A DNA stretch of 64,000 bases from Pseudomonas helleri (GTDB lineage Bacteria; Pseudomonadota; Gammaproteobacteria; Pseudomonadales; Pseudomonadaceae), in contig NZ_WIWC01000017.1 in assembly GCF_009600315.1 (NCBI RefSeq), forward strand, positions 31,103 through 95,102. Direction: 5' to 3'. Below, one piece after another: positions 39,639 through 48,302 of this stretch (positions are counted from its first letter, which is position 1; each line of letters opens with the position of its first letter). The position numbers were made by a program, and so were the translations under genes. The notes under the pieces were generated by a model. The model was not told where the DNA came from. It ran no database searches and saw only the letters and a list, made by a program, of their open reading frames with translations.

Positions 39639-40894
39639 GCAGCGATCAACGATTTTTTGATTACCTGAAAAGGCGCATCGGGCTGGACGTGGCGTCCGTT
39701 GGCCCGGCCATTATCGAGCGCGCGGTGCGCCAGCGCTGCACGGCGCTGAAAGTCGCCGATAACGACCTGTACTGGCAGCATTTGATCAGTTCTGAAGACG
39801 AGCAACAGGCGCTGATCGAATCCGTTATCGTGCCTGAAACCTGGTTTTTTCGTTACCCGGAGTCGTTTGCCACACTGGGGCGGCTGGCCACCAAACGTCT
39901 GGCTGAAATAGGTAGCCGTCGCACCCTGCGTATTTTGAGTTTGCCGTGTTCGACGGGCGAAGAGCCGTACTCGATTGTCATGGCGTTGTTGGATGCTGGC
40001 TTATCTGCCCATCAGTTCAGTGTTCAGGCGCTGGATGTCAGCCCTTACTCCGTGCAAAAGGCGCAACGTGCCCAGTACGGAAAAAATTCATTTCGCGGCC
40101 AACTGATTGATTTTCGTGAGCGCTATTTCAGCGCCGACGAGGACGGTTATCGCGTGTCTGGCCGCGTGTGTGATCAAGTCACTTTCAACGTGGGTAACTT
40201 GCTGGACCCCGCGATTCTGGGCAGTCATCTGCCCTATGACTTTGTATTCTGCCGCAACCTGCTGATTTATTTTGACCTCAAGACCCAGCAGCAGGCACTG
40301 GACGTGCTCAAGCGTCTGACCCGGGAAGATGGCGTTTTATTTATTGGCCCGGCAGAAGGCAGTCTATTGGGCCGTCTGGGGATGCGTTCGATTGGCGCGC
40401 CACAGTCGTTTGCTTTTTCTCACAACCGGGAGCCCGAGCCAGCTCCGCTTCCAGTGGCCAAACCCGCTGTGCGTAAGGTGCCTTCGCTGGCGGCTGTAGC
40501 ACCTCGGGCCTATGTGTCGCGTGCCCAAGCCCCGGTCGAACAAGCCCCACAAGCCAAGGCTGAAGGGCTGAACTCACAGTTGCAGCACATCGCCACCTTG
40601 GCCAATGAAGGCAAAAGCACGGAGGCGCGGGTGGCCTGTGAGCAATTTTTGAAACATCACGGGCCTCACGCACAGGCATTTTATTGGCTGGGCTTGCTCA
40701 GTGACGTCGAAGGGCAGGCGGCTCAAGCACAAACGTTTTACCGCAAAGCGTTGTATCTGCAGCCCCAGCATTCAGAGGCCTTGGTGCATCTTGCGGCCTT
40801 ATTGGAATCGCTAGGCGATGCCGCCGGGGCCAAACGTCTGCAAGAGCGTGCTGTGCGCCTTGGGCGATCTGATCAGAGTGAGGGTAAACAATGA
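39635..40894 (+). CDS. wspC: CheR-type receptor methyltransferase WspC
   Basis: 419 residues. The N-terminal CheR methyltransferase domain shows the SLPCSTGEEPYSIVMALLDA SAM-binding segment and FCRNLLIYFD; the C-terminal region (about 310-410) carries TPR-like helices (FYRKALYLQPQHSEALVHLA). WspC adds methyl groups to WspA and so raises signalling, opposing WspF. Confidence 0.95.
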   Translation: MSSDQRFFDYLKRRIGLDVASVGPAIIERAVRQRCTALKVADNDLYWQHLISSEDEQQALIESVIVPETWFFRYPESFATLGRLATKRLAEIGSRRTLRILSLPCSTGEEPYSIVMALLDAGLSAHQFSVQALDVSPYSVQKAQRAQYGKNSFRGQLIDFRERYFSADEDGYRVSGRVCDQVTFNVGNLLDPAILGSHLPYDFVFCRNLLIYFDLKTQQQALDVLKRLTREDGVLFIGPAEGSLLGRLGMRSIGAPQSFAFSHNREPEPAPLPVAKPAVRKVPSLAAVAPRAYVSRAQAPVEQAPQAKAEGLNSQLQHIATLANEGKSTEARVACEQFLKHHGPHAQAFYWLGLLSDVEGQAAQAQTFYRKALYLQPQHSEALVHLAALLESLGDAAGAKRLQERAVRLGRSDQSEGKQ

Positions 40895-41577
40895 GCGCTG
40901 TATCAGCCCAGAGTTTGATCCACACAGAAGCGCTCGCCATTGACGACTGCTGGAACCGCATCGGTATCTACGGCGACAAATCCTGTGCGGTATTGCCCGA
41001 GCATATTCATTGCCGTAACTGCTCTGTCTACTCGGCTGCCGCGACGCGTTTACTGGATCGCTATTCGTTTGAGCAAGAGCATGTCGAGCAGTACGCCACG
41101 CGAGCCGATGAGCGCAAGGTGGCGACGCGCTCGCTGATGATCTTTCGCCTTGGCGACGAGTGGCTGGGGCTGGCCACACGCTGTCTGGATGAAGTGGCGC
41201 CGATGCAACCGATTCATTCACTGCCGCACCAGCGTTCGCGTGCCCTGCAAGGCGTCGCCAATGTGCGGGGTGCGCTGGTGCCGTGCTTGTCGCTGATTGA
41301 ACTGTTGGGCCTGGACCCTACGCTCGCGGGCACACCATCGTTACGGGTCATGCCGCGTATGCTGATCATGGCCGCCCACGGCGGGCCTGTGGTGTTGCCG
41401 GTGGATGAAGTGGATGGCATTCATAACATTGAAGAACGCGTGCTCAACGTCGCGTCTGCATCGGGCGAACACGCCAGCGCAAAATACACCCGCGGTGTGT
41501 TGCAGTGGAAAACCCGCAGCCTTCGCTGGCTGGATGAAGAACAACTGCTTGGCGCCATTAGCCGGAGCCTGACATGA
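40891..41577 (+). CDS. wspD: CheW-like coupling protein WspD
   Basis: 228 residues. An N-terminal extension of about 75 residues with a cysteine pair (HCRNCSVYSAA) precedes a CheW domain (LMIFRLGDEWLGLATRCLDE...GVANVRGALVPCLSL). It is the second coupler of the receptor-kinase array. It overlaps both neighbours by four bases. Confidence 0.94.
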   Translation: MSAVSAQSLIHTEALAIDDCWNRIGIYGDKSCAVLPEHIHCRNCSVYSAAATRLLDRYSFEQEHVEQYATRADERKVATRSLMIFRLGDEWLGLATRCLDEVAPMQPIHSLPHQRSRALQGVANVRGALVPCLSLIELLGLDPTLAGTPSLRVMPRMLIMAAHGGPVVLPVDEVDGIHNIEERVLNVASASGEHASAKYTRGVLQWKTRSLRWLDEEQLLGAISRSLT

Positions 41578-43868
41578 CCCCCGAGCAAATGCGCGATGCC
41601 TCGTTGCTTGAACTGTTCAGCCTTGAGGCGGAGGCACAGACTCAAGTACTCAGTGCGGGGTTGATGGCGCTTGAGCGCAACCCGACGCAGGCAGATCAAC
41701 TGGAAGCCTGCATGCGAGCCGCGCACTCGCTCAAGGGGGCTGCGCGTATCGTGGGTGTCGATGCCGGTGTCAGCGTTTCTCATGTGATGGAAGATTGCCT
41801 GGTCAGCGCCCAGGAAGGCCGTTTATACCTGCAACCGGAACACATTGATGCCTTGTTGCAGGGCACTGATCTATTAATGCGCATTGCCACGCCCGGCAGT
41901 GCCAACGCCGGCCCACAGGATGTTGACGCCTATGTTGCGTTGATGAACCGGCTGCTGGATCCCAACGCGGTCACTGCACGGGTTGCGCCCCCCGAGTTCG
42001 ATGTGTCGCAGCTATTGCTGGCGCCGACAGCGGACACGCCCGCGGTTGCGTTTTCCGAGCCGCCTGCGCAACAGCCTGAACCCGCGCCAGCCCCGCGTTC
42101 CCAACGCCTGACTGAAAGCGGCGAACGCGTTCTGCGGGTCACCGCGCAACGGCTCAACAGCCTGCTCGATTTGTCCAGCAAGTCATTGGTCGAAACCCAG
42201 CGGCTGAAAACCTGGCTGGTCAATTTGCAGCGCCTCAAGCGCCTGCAAGGCAACAGCCTGCGGGCGCTGGACAGCCTGAGTGAACAGCTCAAGGTGGTGG
42301 GTCTTAGCCATGAAGCCGAAGAAGCTCTGATTGAAGCGCGGCGGATACTGGCTGATTCACAGCAGCTGTTCAGTGAACAAACCGCTGAACTGGACGAATA
42401 CAGCTGGCAGGCTGGCCAGCGTGCGCAATTGCTCTACGACACGGCACTGGCGTGTCGCATGCGACCGTTCGCTGATGTGCTGGTGGGGCAGGAGCGCATG
42501 GTGCGCGATTTGGGCCGAGCATTGGGCAAGCAGATTCGTCTGGAAATAGAAGGCGAAAAAACTCAGGTTGACCGCGATGTACTGGAAAAACTTGAAGCGC
42601 CTTTGACCCATCTCCTGCGCAATGCCGCTGACCACGGCATTGAAACACCCGAACAGCGGCTATTAGCGGGTAAACCTGCTGAAGGTGTGATTCGCCTGCG
42701 CATTTCACATCAAGCGGGATTGCTGGTGCTGGACCTGAGTGATGACGGGGCGGGCGTCGACCTTGAGCGTTTGCGCCGTGCCATTGTGGCGCGACAACTG
42801 TCGACCGCTGAAACGGTGGCGCAATTAAGCGAAGAAGAATTGCTCAGCTTTCTGTTTTTGCCGGGTTTTAGCCTGCGCGACACCGTCACCGAAGTGTCGG
42901 GGCGAGGCGTCGGGCTGGATGCTGTTCAGCATATGGTGCGCTTGCTCCGAGGGGCCATCGTGCTGGAGCAAACTTCGGCACAGGGCAGCCATTTTCATCT
43001 GGAAGTGCCGCTGACGTTGTCGGTGGTACGCAGCCTGGTGGTGGAGGTGGCGGATGAAGCCTATGCCTTCCCGTTGGCGCATATCGAGCGCATGTGTGAG
43101 CTGCAATCGGATGACATCGTCCAGCTCGAAGGTCGTCAACACTTCTGGTATGAAGGTCGGCACGTAGGTCTGGTGGCTGCCAGTCAATTGCTCCAGCGCC
43201 CACCGGCTCAAGGCAATGACGACACCCTCAAGGTCGTAGTGATTCGCGAGCGCGATGCAGTCTACGGTGTGGCTGTCGACCGGTTTATCGGTGAACGCAC
43301 CCTGGTGGTACTCCCCCTCGATCATCGTCTGGGCAAGGTGCAGGATATTTCGGCCGGAGCATTGCTCGACGATGGTTCTGCGGTATTGATCGTGGATGTC
43401 GAAGACATGCTGCGTTCGGTAGACAAATTGCTCAATACGGGACGTCTGGAGCGAATCGATCGACATCATCGACAGGCTGCCGAATTAACGCGCAAGCGCA
43501 TTCTGGTTGTGGACGACTCCCTGACCGTACGCGAGTTGCAGCGCAAGCTGTTGATCAACCGCGGTTATGACGTGGCGGTGGCCGTGGACGGGATGGACGG
43601 TTGGAACGCATTGCGCGCCGAACACTTCGATCTGTTGATTACGGACATCGATATGCCGCGTATGGACGGGATCGAGCTGGTCACTTTGTTGCGCCGTGAC
43701 AATCGCCTGCAATCGATGCCGGTCATGGTGGTTTCTTACAAAGATCGTGAAGAAGACCGTCGGCGAGGCCTTGATGCTGGAGCCGACTATTATCTAGCCA
43801 AAGCCAGTTTCCATGACGATGCGCTGCTCGACGCAGTGGTTGAGCTCATTGGAGGAGCCCAGACATGA
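41574..43868 (+). CDS. wspE: Hybrid CheA-type histidine kinase WspE
   Basis: 764 residues: N-terminal Hpt domain with phospho-histidine His51 (AAHSLKGAARI), dimerisation helices, HATPase domain (LLRNAADHGIETPEQR; DDGAGVDLERLRRA; GRGVGLDAVQ), a CheW-like domain, and a C-terminal receiver with Asp691 (LLITDIDMPRMDG). It phosphorylates the WspR cyclase and the WspF methylesterase. All kinase motifs look intact. Confidence 0.96.
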   Translation: MTPEQMRDASLLELFSLEAEAQTQVLSAGLMALERNPTQADQLEACMRAAHSLKGAARIVGVDAGVSVSHVMEDCLVSAQEGRLYLQPEHIDALLQGTDLLMRIATPGSANAGPQDVDAYVALMNRLLDPNAVTARVAPPEFDVSQLLLAPTADTPAVAFSEPPAQQPEPAPAPRSQRLTESGERVLRVTAQRLNSLLDLSSKSLVETQRLKTWLVNLQRLKRLQGNSLRALDSLSEQLKVVGLSHEAEEALIEARRILADSQQLFSEQTAELDEYSWQAGQRAQLLYDTALACRMRPFADVLVGQERMVRDLGRALGKQIRLEIEGEKTQVDRDVLEKLEAPLTHLLRNAADHGIETPEQRLLAGKPAEGVIRLRISHQAGLLVLDLSDDGAGVDLERLRRAIVARQLSTAETVAQLSEEELLSFLFLPGFSLRDTVTEVSGRGVGLDAVQHMVRLLRGAIVLEQTSAQGSHFHLEVPLTLSVVRSLVVEVADEAYAFPLAHIERMCELQSDDIVQLEGRQHFWYEGRHVGLVAASQLLQRPPAQGNDDTLKVVVIRERDAVYGVAVDRFIGERTLVVLPLDHRLGKVQDISAGALLDDGSAVLIVDVEDMLRSVDKLLNTGRLERIDRHHRQAAELTRKRILVVDDSLTVRELQRKLLINRGYDVAVAVDGMDGWNALRAEHFDLLITDIDMPRMDGIELVTLLRRDNRLQSMPVMVVSYKDREEDRRRGLDAGADYYLAKASFHDDALLDAVVELIGGAQT

Positions 43869-44875
43869 GAATCGCCATCGTCAACGACGTGCCCATGGCC
43901 GTGGAAGCGTTACGCCGGGCGGTGGCCTATGAGCCGGCCCATGAAATCGTTTGGGTGGCCAGCAATGGGGCAGAGGCCGTTCGGTTGTGTGCTGAAAACA
44001 TTCCGGATTTGATCTTGATGGACCTGATCATGCCCATCATGGACGGGGTTGAGGCCACGCGCCGGATCATGGCCGAAAGCCCGTGTGCCATTGTGATTGT
44101 GACCATTGACCGGCAACAGAATGTGCATCGTGTCTTCGAAGCCATGGGCTATGGTGCGCTGGATGTGGTCGACACACCGGTTTTAGGGGGGAGTAATCCT
44201 AAGGAAGCGGCTGCACCCCTGCTGCGCAAAATCCTCAACATTGGCTGGCTGATCGGTCAGAGTGAAAAGCGGGTCAAAACGGTATCTACGCACCCTCGCG
44301 TGCCGGGTACTTGCGTAAAGCTAGTCGCTATTGGCTCATCGGCCGGCGGCCCGGCGGCGCTCGAAATCCTGCTTAAAGGTTTACCGAAAGGTTTTAAAGC
44401 CGCGATTGTGCTGGTTCAGCATGTCGATCAGGTTTTTGCTGCTGGAATGGCGGAATGGTTAAGCTCCTCGTGCGGCATCAATGTGCGTTTGGCGCGCGAT
44501 GGGGAAACGCCCCAGCAGGGGGTTGTGCTGTTGGCCGGTACCAACCACCACATACGGTTATTGAAAAACGGGACCTTGGCGTACACCGCAGAGCCGGTTA
44601 ACGAAATTTATCGACCTTCGATCGATGTGTTTTTTGAAAGTGTTGCCCAGTATTGGAACGGCGAAGCAGTGGGTGTGTTACTGACCGGCATGGGGCGGGA
44701 CGGGGCACAAGGGCTCAAGCTCATGCGCCAGCAAGGCTTTCTCACCATTGCTCAGGATCAGCAAAGCAGCTCTGTGTATGGCATGCCCAAAGCCGCAGCG
44801 GCCATTGATGCTGCAGTAGAAATTCGCCCTTTGGGCAGTATTGCGTCACGCCTGCAGGAGGTATTTGGCAAATGA
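43865..44875 (+). CDS. wspF: CheB-type methylesterase WspF
   Basis: 336 residues. Receiver domain with Asp53 ([13 protein letters not shown]) and a C-terminal methylesterase domain with the active Ser in [12 protein letters not shown], His in VQHVDQ and Asp in [11 protein letters not shown]. WspF demethylates WspA; its loss locks the pathway on and gives wrinkly, hyperbiofilm colonies in P. fluorescens and P. aeruginosa. The frame and key residues are intact here, so the system should be inducible, not constitutive. Confidence 0.96.
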   Translation: MRIAIVNDVPMAVEALRRAVAYEPAHEIVWVASNGAEAVRLCAENIPDLILMDLIMPIMDGVEATRRIMAESPCAIVIVTIDRQQNVHRVFEAMGYGALDVVDTPVLGGSNPKEAAAPLLRKILNIGWLIGQSEKRVKTVSTHPRVPGTCVKLVAIGSSAGGPAALEILLKGLPKGFKAAIVLVQHVDQVFAAGMAEWLSSSCGINVRLARDGETPQQGVVLLAGTNHHIRLLKNGTLAYTAEPVNEIYRPSIDVFFESVAQYWNGEAVGVLLTGMGRDGAQGLKLMRQQGFLTIAQDQQSSSVYGMPKAAAAIDAAVEIRPLGSIASRLQEVFGK

Positions 44876-45927
44876 CTGACAAAACTCGGCAGGACTGGCT
44901 GGAGAGTGGTAATTCAGGTGAGCGCATGAGCGATTTACAGTTGGACGACGTTAAAACTGACGAAAACTCCGCGATGGTGTTACTGGTAGACGATCAGGCG
45001 ATGATCGGTGAAGCCGTGCGGCGTGGGTTGGCACTTGAGCAAAATATCGATTTTCACTTCTGCTCAGACCCTCACCAGGCGATTGCCCAAGCGATCCGGA
45101 TAAGGCCGACCGTTATCTTGCAGGATCTGGTCATGCCGGGACTGGACGGCTTGACGCTGGTGCGCGAATACCGCAACCACCCGGCCACGCAGAACATACC
45201 GATTATTGTGCTCTCTACTAAAGAAGACCCGCTGATCAAAAGCGCGGCCTTTGCGGCAGGTGCCAATGATTATTTGGTAAAACTGCCCGACAACATCGAA
45301 CTGGTGGCGCGCATTCGCTATCACTCGCGCTCATACATGACCCTGTTGCAGCGCGATGCGGCCTACCGCGCGCTGCGCGTCAGCCAGCAACAACTGCTGG
45401 ACACTAATCTGGTTCTGCAACGTTTGATGAACTCCGATGGCCTGACCGGGCTGTCCAACCGTCGCCATTTTGATGAGTACCTGGAACTGGAGTGGCGCCG
45501 CGCCCAGCGCGAGCAAACGCAGATGTCGTTATTGATGATTGATGTTGACTACTTCAAGTCATTTAACGACACGTTTGGCCATCTGGAGGGCGATGAGGCG
45601 CTGCGTAAAGTCGCGTCTGCGATCCGTGACGCCAGCTGTCGCCCATCGGACTTGCCGGCTCGTTATGGTGGTGAGGAATTTGCCATCGTCCTGCCCAATA
45701 CCTCTCAGGGCGGCGCTCGCCTGGTCGCCGAGAAACTGCGTCAGGCCGTAGAAGCCTTGAAAATCCAGCACATCTCCCCGACTGAAGGCAGCTTCCTGAC
45801 CATCAGCATCGGCCTCTCAACCTTGACCCCGCAACAAGGCAGCAGTTGTCGCGACCTGATTTCGGCGGCGGACAAGGGGCTGTACCTGGCCAAGAAAAAT
45901 GGGCGTAATCGGGTAGGGCTTGAGTAA
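44872..45927 (+). CDS. wspR: Diguanylate cyclase response regulator WspR
   Basis: 351 residues. Receiver domain with phospho-acceptor Asp85 ([12 protein letters not shown]), a helical stalk, and a GGDEF domain with active site GGEEF (266-270) and an inhibitory RxxD site (Arg257-Asp260) five residues upstream. It makes cyclic di-GMP from two GTP when phosphorylated by WspE. The ATG at 44872 overlaps the wspF stop (ATGA) behind GGAGG; an in-frame ATG at 44926 would give a shorter N-terminus nearer to that of relatives. Confidence 0.97.
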   Translation: MTDKTRQDWLESGNSGERMSDLQLDDVKTDENSAMVLLVDDQAMIGEAVRRGLALEQNIDFHFCSDPHQAIAQAIRIRPTVILQDLVMPGLDGLTLVREYRNHPATQNIPIIVLSTKEDPLIKSAAFAAGANDYLVKLPDNIELVARIRYHSRSYMTLLQRDAAYRALRVSQQQLLDTNLVLQRLMNSDGLTGLSNRRHFDEYLELEWRRAQREQTQMSLLMIDVDYFKSFNDTFGHLEGDEALRKVASAIRDASCRPSDLPARYGGEEFAIVLPNTSQGGARLVAEKLRQAVEALKIQHISPTEGSFLTISIGLSTLTPQQGSSCRDLISAADKGLYLAKKNGRNRVGLE

Positions 45928-45949
45928 CGACACACATGCCACGTAATTC

Positions 45950-46031
45950 GTAAGCGCTGCCGAGGCACGAAGGCTGCGATCTTTTGAGTGTTGAAAGCAA
46001 AAGATTGCAGCCTCTGGTTGCTTCTGCGAGG
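45950..46031. repeat. REP-type repeat, family C (copy 3, divergent)
   Basis: GCGCTGCCGAGGCACGAAGG then CTGCGATCTTTTG pairs with CAAAAGATTGCAGCCTCTGG further on. It follows wspR and is degenerate relative to copies 1 and 2. The adjoining hairpin at 46031-46052 (GTCGCC...GGCGAC) could terminate the DUF6124 gene. Confidence 0.65.
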
Positions 46032-46039
46032 TCGCCTCT

Positions 46040-46402
46040 TTAAACAGGCGACGCCTGCTCCAGCAATGAATCCACCATCGCACGGGCCATTTCGACCGAG
46101 TGCACCATCGACCAGATCAATCCGCGTTCCACGCCGCTTCCCAGCTCAGTGATTTCATCACTGGTCTGCTCGGCGCATAACAGCAGCAACGACACATGCA
46201 TCAAGGCGTCATGAGCACTGATACCGGCACGCAGGTTGAACATGGGTTGTAAGGTCGAATCGACAGGGCCAAAGTCGCGCTGACAGGTGTTGGGCAGGGT
46301 TGAATCGATAAGGGGGGAAGAGGCTTTAAGGGCTGTGAGTATATGTTGTTGAGCGGCTTCAAGCGTTTTACTGCTTGTTGGTCCTGAATGTATCTTTTTC
46401 AT
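46040..46402 (-). CDS. DUF6124 (formerly DUF3077) family protein
   Basis: 120 residues, belonging to a small-protein family common in Pseudomonas and of unknown role. Conserved-looking parts are PLIDSTLPNTC-like N-terminal text, LRAGISAHDALMHVSLLL and the C-terminal MVHSVEMARAMVDSLL helix. The ATG at 46402 has GGAG seven bases upstream; a TTG six bases earlier is less likely. It is preceded by a long hairpin-rich leader. Many genomes hold several paralogues, often in accessory spots, as here between wspR and prfB. Confidence 0.75.
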   Translation of the reverse strand: MKKIHSGPTSSKTLEAAQQHILTALKASSPLIDSTLPNTCQRDFGPVDSTLQPMFNLRAGISAHDALMHVSLLLLCAEQTSDEITELGSGVERGLIWSMVHSVEMARAMVDSLLEQASPV

Positions 46403-46603
46403 GTGCAAACTCCGTGGTCAATTAAGGAGCTGTCACATCCACTTCCACATGGACAGGTGGCAGCTGTACGCAGGTGTGGAAGACCGGCCACGGAAACCGG
46501 CACACCCGAAGGTGTCCTGCGCACAACCGCCATAACATAAAGCTTGCGGTCAATGCGCTCGTGATATCGGACTTCCACATCCGTCCGTTGAAGATTCAAC
46601 GAA
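46403..46603 (-). ncRNA. Candidate structured 5' leader of the DUF6124 gene
   Basis: From the predicted start (about 46603) to the ATG, the minus-strand leader holds an 8-bp stem CTTCCACA/TGTGGAAG (46475-46482 with 46442-46449), a GACACC-TTCG-GGTGTG hairpin with the ultra-stable cUUCGg loop (46499-46517), and a CCGG...CCGG stem between them. From memory, similar leader text precedes other DUF3077/DUF6124 genes in Pseudomonas; no alignment was made. Confidence 0.45.
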
Positions 46604-46609
46604 GGGCGC

Positions 46610-46639
46610 AGACTAAACCCCGGTTTTGCCAAGGCGCAA
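46610..46639 (-). promoter_or_regulatory. Possible promoter of the DUF6124 gene
   Basis: On the minus strand, TTGCGC and TAGTCT are separated by 18 bases, giving a predicted leader of about 200 bases. Confidence 0.4.
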
Positions 46640-46712
46640 GCGACTCACGAGCGGGGGCAATCTTCTAGGAAGTGTCCTGCGTTGGGAAGTGGAAATTGCT
46701 GACGGAATGCGT

Positions 46713-46760
46713 CAAAAAGCCATCCCGGAACGTTCAGAACCGACACGCTCAAGGATGGCT
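46713..46760 (-). terminator. Intrinsic terminator of the DMT transporter gene
   Basis: On the minus strand, AGCCATCC pairs with GGATGGCT across a 27-base loop and is followed by TTTTTG. It lies about 110 bases after the transporter stop; the stretch between holds no convincing gene. Confidence 0.7.
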
Positions 46761-46871
46761 GATTCCCGCTGCCAAGCGAGCAGCGGATTAGGCAGGTCGT
46801 TTTTACAAACCTGACAACGTTGGACCAGGCAATCCTCGCTGACTGTAACCCTGAGACTATCGCGCAGCTGG

Positions 46872-47783
46872 CTATAACGTGTTCAGGCACTGCGCTTGAC
46901 GCTTGCTGACGCGCTTGTTGATAGTTGCAGAGTTAATGAATATGGAAATACCGATAAAAATACATAAGATCGCCAGCCCCTGGATGACGCTCAATTGTTC
47001 ATGAAAAAAGAGGTAGGACGTAAAAATACCTGCGACAGGAACGATCAGAGAAAGAGGTGCGATGGTGTGCGTGGGGTGTTTTTTTAATAAGTTATTCCAT
47101 GTCATGTAACCAAATATTGTTGTGACATAAGATTGAAATAGTACCGAGAAGGCGCCTTGCCAAGTCAGTGTTGAATACATATGTGCAAGGGGCTCTGTAC
47201 CTTCGGCGAGGAGGGTGACTATCAAGAGAACCGGTGCGGAAAATAAACTGGACCAAACAATGAAGGCAATCATGTCTTCAGGTTTTTTTATTTTGACGAT
47301 GAGGTTACATACCGCCCAGCACAGGGCAGCCAATAAAATGAATAAAATACCGAAGTGTGTGGAGTGGTCGTTAGAGGCGAATACAATGATTAAAAGCCCT
47401 GCGCTGGAAAACATCATCCCGACAACATGGGTTTTTGTGATGTTCTCTTTCAAGAACAGGTAGCCAAATATGATGGTAAAGAATGCACTGAACTGAAGCA
47501 GGACTGACGTCATTCCCGCAGACAGCCCGTTGGTCATGGCCAGGTTCATGCCACCCCCCATGCCCACGCCAAAAATGATGCCGTAGATGGCGAGCGTCGA
47601 AACGCTGATGTTTTTGGGTTTTTTAATGAAAAACACTAATGGGAATGCACACAATATGGCCCTTAAAAATGTCATCAGGAAAGGATCCAGAGAACCCAGT
47701 CCCACGCCGATGACGGAGAAGTTAGCGCCCCAGATGATCATCACCAGTATGCCGATGGCCAGATCACTTTTTTTAACTGTCAT
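46872..47783 (-). CDS. EamA/DMT superfamily transporter
   Basis: 303 residues with ten predicted membrane spans in two EamA repeats: the first begins LAIGILVMIIWGANFSVIGV and the second FGILFILLAALCWAVCNLIV. Members export amino acids or other metabolites; the substrate is unknown. Base composition is visibly richer in A+T than the flanking genes, with many AAA/ATA/ATT codons, which suggests acquisition from outside. It stands alone between a DUF6124 gene and prfB. Confidence 0.88.
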   Translation of the reverse strand: MTVKKSDLAIGILVMIIWGANFSVIGVGLGSLDPFLMTFLRAILCAFPLVFFIKKPKNISVSTLAIYGIIFGVGMGGGMNLAMTNGLSAGMTSVLLQFSAFFTIIFGYLFLKENITKTHVVGMMFSSAGLLIIVFASNDHSTHFGILFILLAALCWAVCNLIVKIKKPEDMIAFIVWSSLFSAPVLLIVTLLAEGTEPLAHMYSTLTWQGAFSVLFQSYVTTIFGYMTWNNLLKKHPTHTIAPLSLIVPVAGIFTSYLFFHEQLSVIQGLAILCIFIGISIFINSATINKRVSKRQAQCLNTL

Positions 47784-47939
47784 AGAAGCTCCGTTCGCAG
47801 TAATTGTTTTTGTTTGCGAAGTGTTATTTAGGGTCCGTTAATGTTGCGGGTGGGGTAATAGGGTGTGTAGTAATTCTCCCGGTGTGCCGAGCAAGTACTT
47901 TATAAGTAACTGGCATGTGTGACGGTTGTAGGGTGGATC

Positions 47940-48062
47940 ATGAAAAAGTGTTGTGAAATTAATGGCGTAATGTGTCTGAAAAGTCCTATATTTTGTCGGC
48001 GTATTTGTAATGAAAAACAGGATTCGATGCAATGGGTTGAATGTAGGAAGAGTCTTTTTTAA
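47940..48062 (+). CDS. Possible cysteine-rich mini-protein
   Basis: A 40-codon frame from ATG 47940 to TAA, with AGGGTGG shortly before the start. The product has six cysteines (positions 4, 5, 12, 19, 23, 35) and a basic character (KKCCEINGVMC..., CRRIC). It lies in AT-rich DNA with no other gene (47784-48290). It may be chance; no family is recognised. Confidence 0.2.
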   Translation: MKKCCEINGVMCLKSPIFCRRICNEKQDSMQWVECRKSLF

Positions 48063-48257
48063 ATTAGGTAATCAGGTGTTCGAAGAGTGGTGTATGTCGG
48101 TAACGCGCGATAAGTGTATTTACCAGGAACTTAACTGAATGCACTCGTTACAAAAGGTGTTCGGTTGTACTAATGGCAGGGAGGTGAGCAACGCAACTGG
48201 CGTCCATTGATTTCCATTGAGGCCGCCAGGCGGGCTGCTGGCGGGCGACGTTTGCGG

Positions 48258-48263
48258 TATACT
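48258..48263 (+). promoter_or_regulatory. -10 box before prfB
   Basis: TATACT 45 bases before the prfB ATG; the -35 region is poor. Confidence 0.4.
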
Positions 48264-48302
48264 CCCCGGCTTTGTAAAAATCGCCTACGAGTGCCGCCAG
48301 TC

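Noticed and set aside
46399..46632. 77-codon minus-strand frame ending in ATGA with the DUF6124 gene
   Set aside because: It would begin upstream of the predicted promoter and runs through the leader hairpins; no family is seen. The ATGA overlap alone is weak support.
47838..48032. 64-codon minus-strand frame in the AT-rich gap
   Set aside because: No ribosome-binding site or family; the composition is like random AT-rich DNA.
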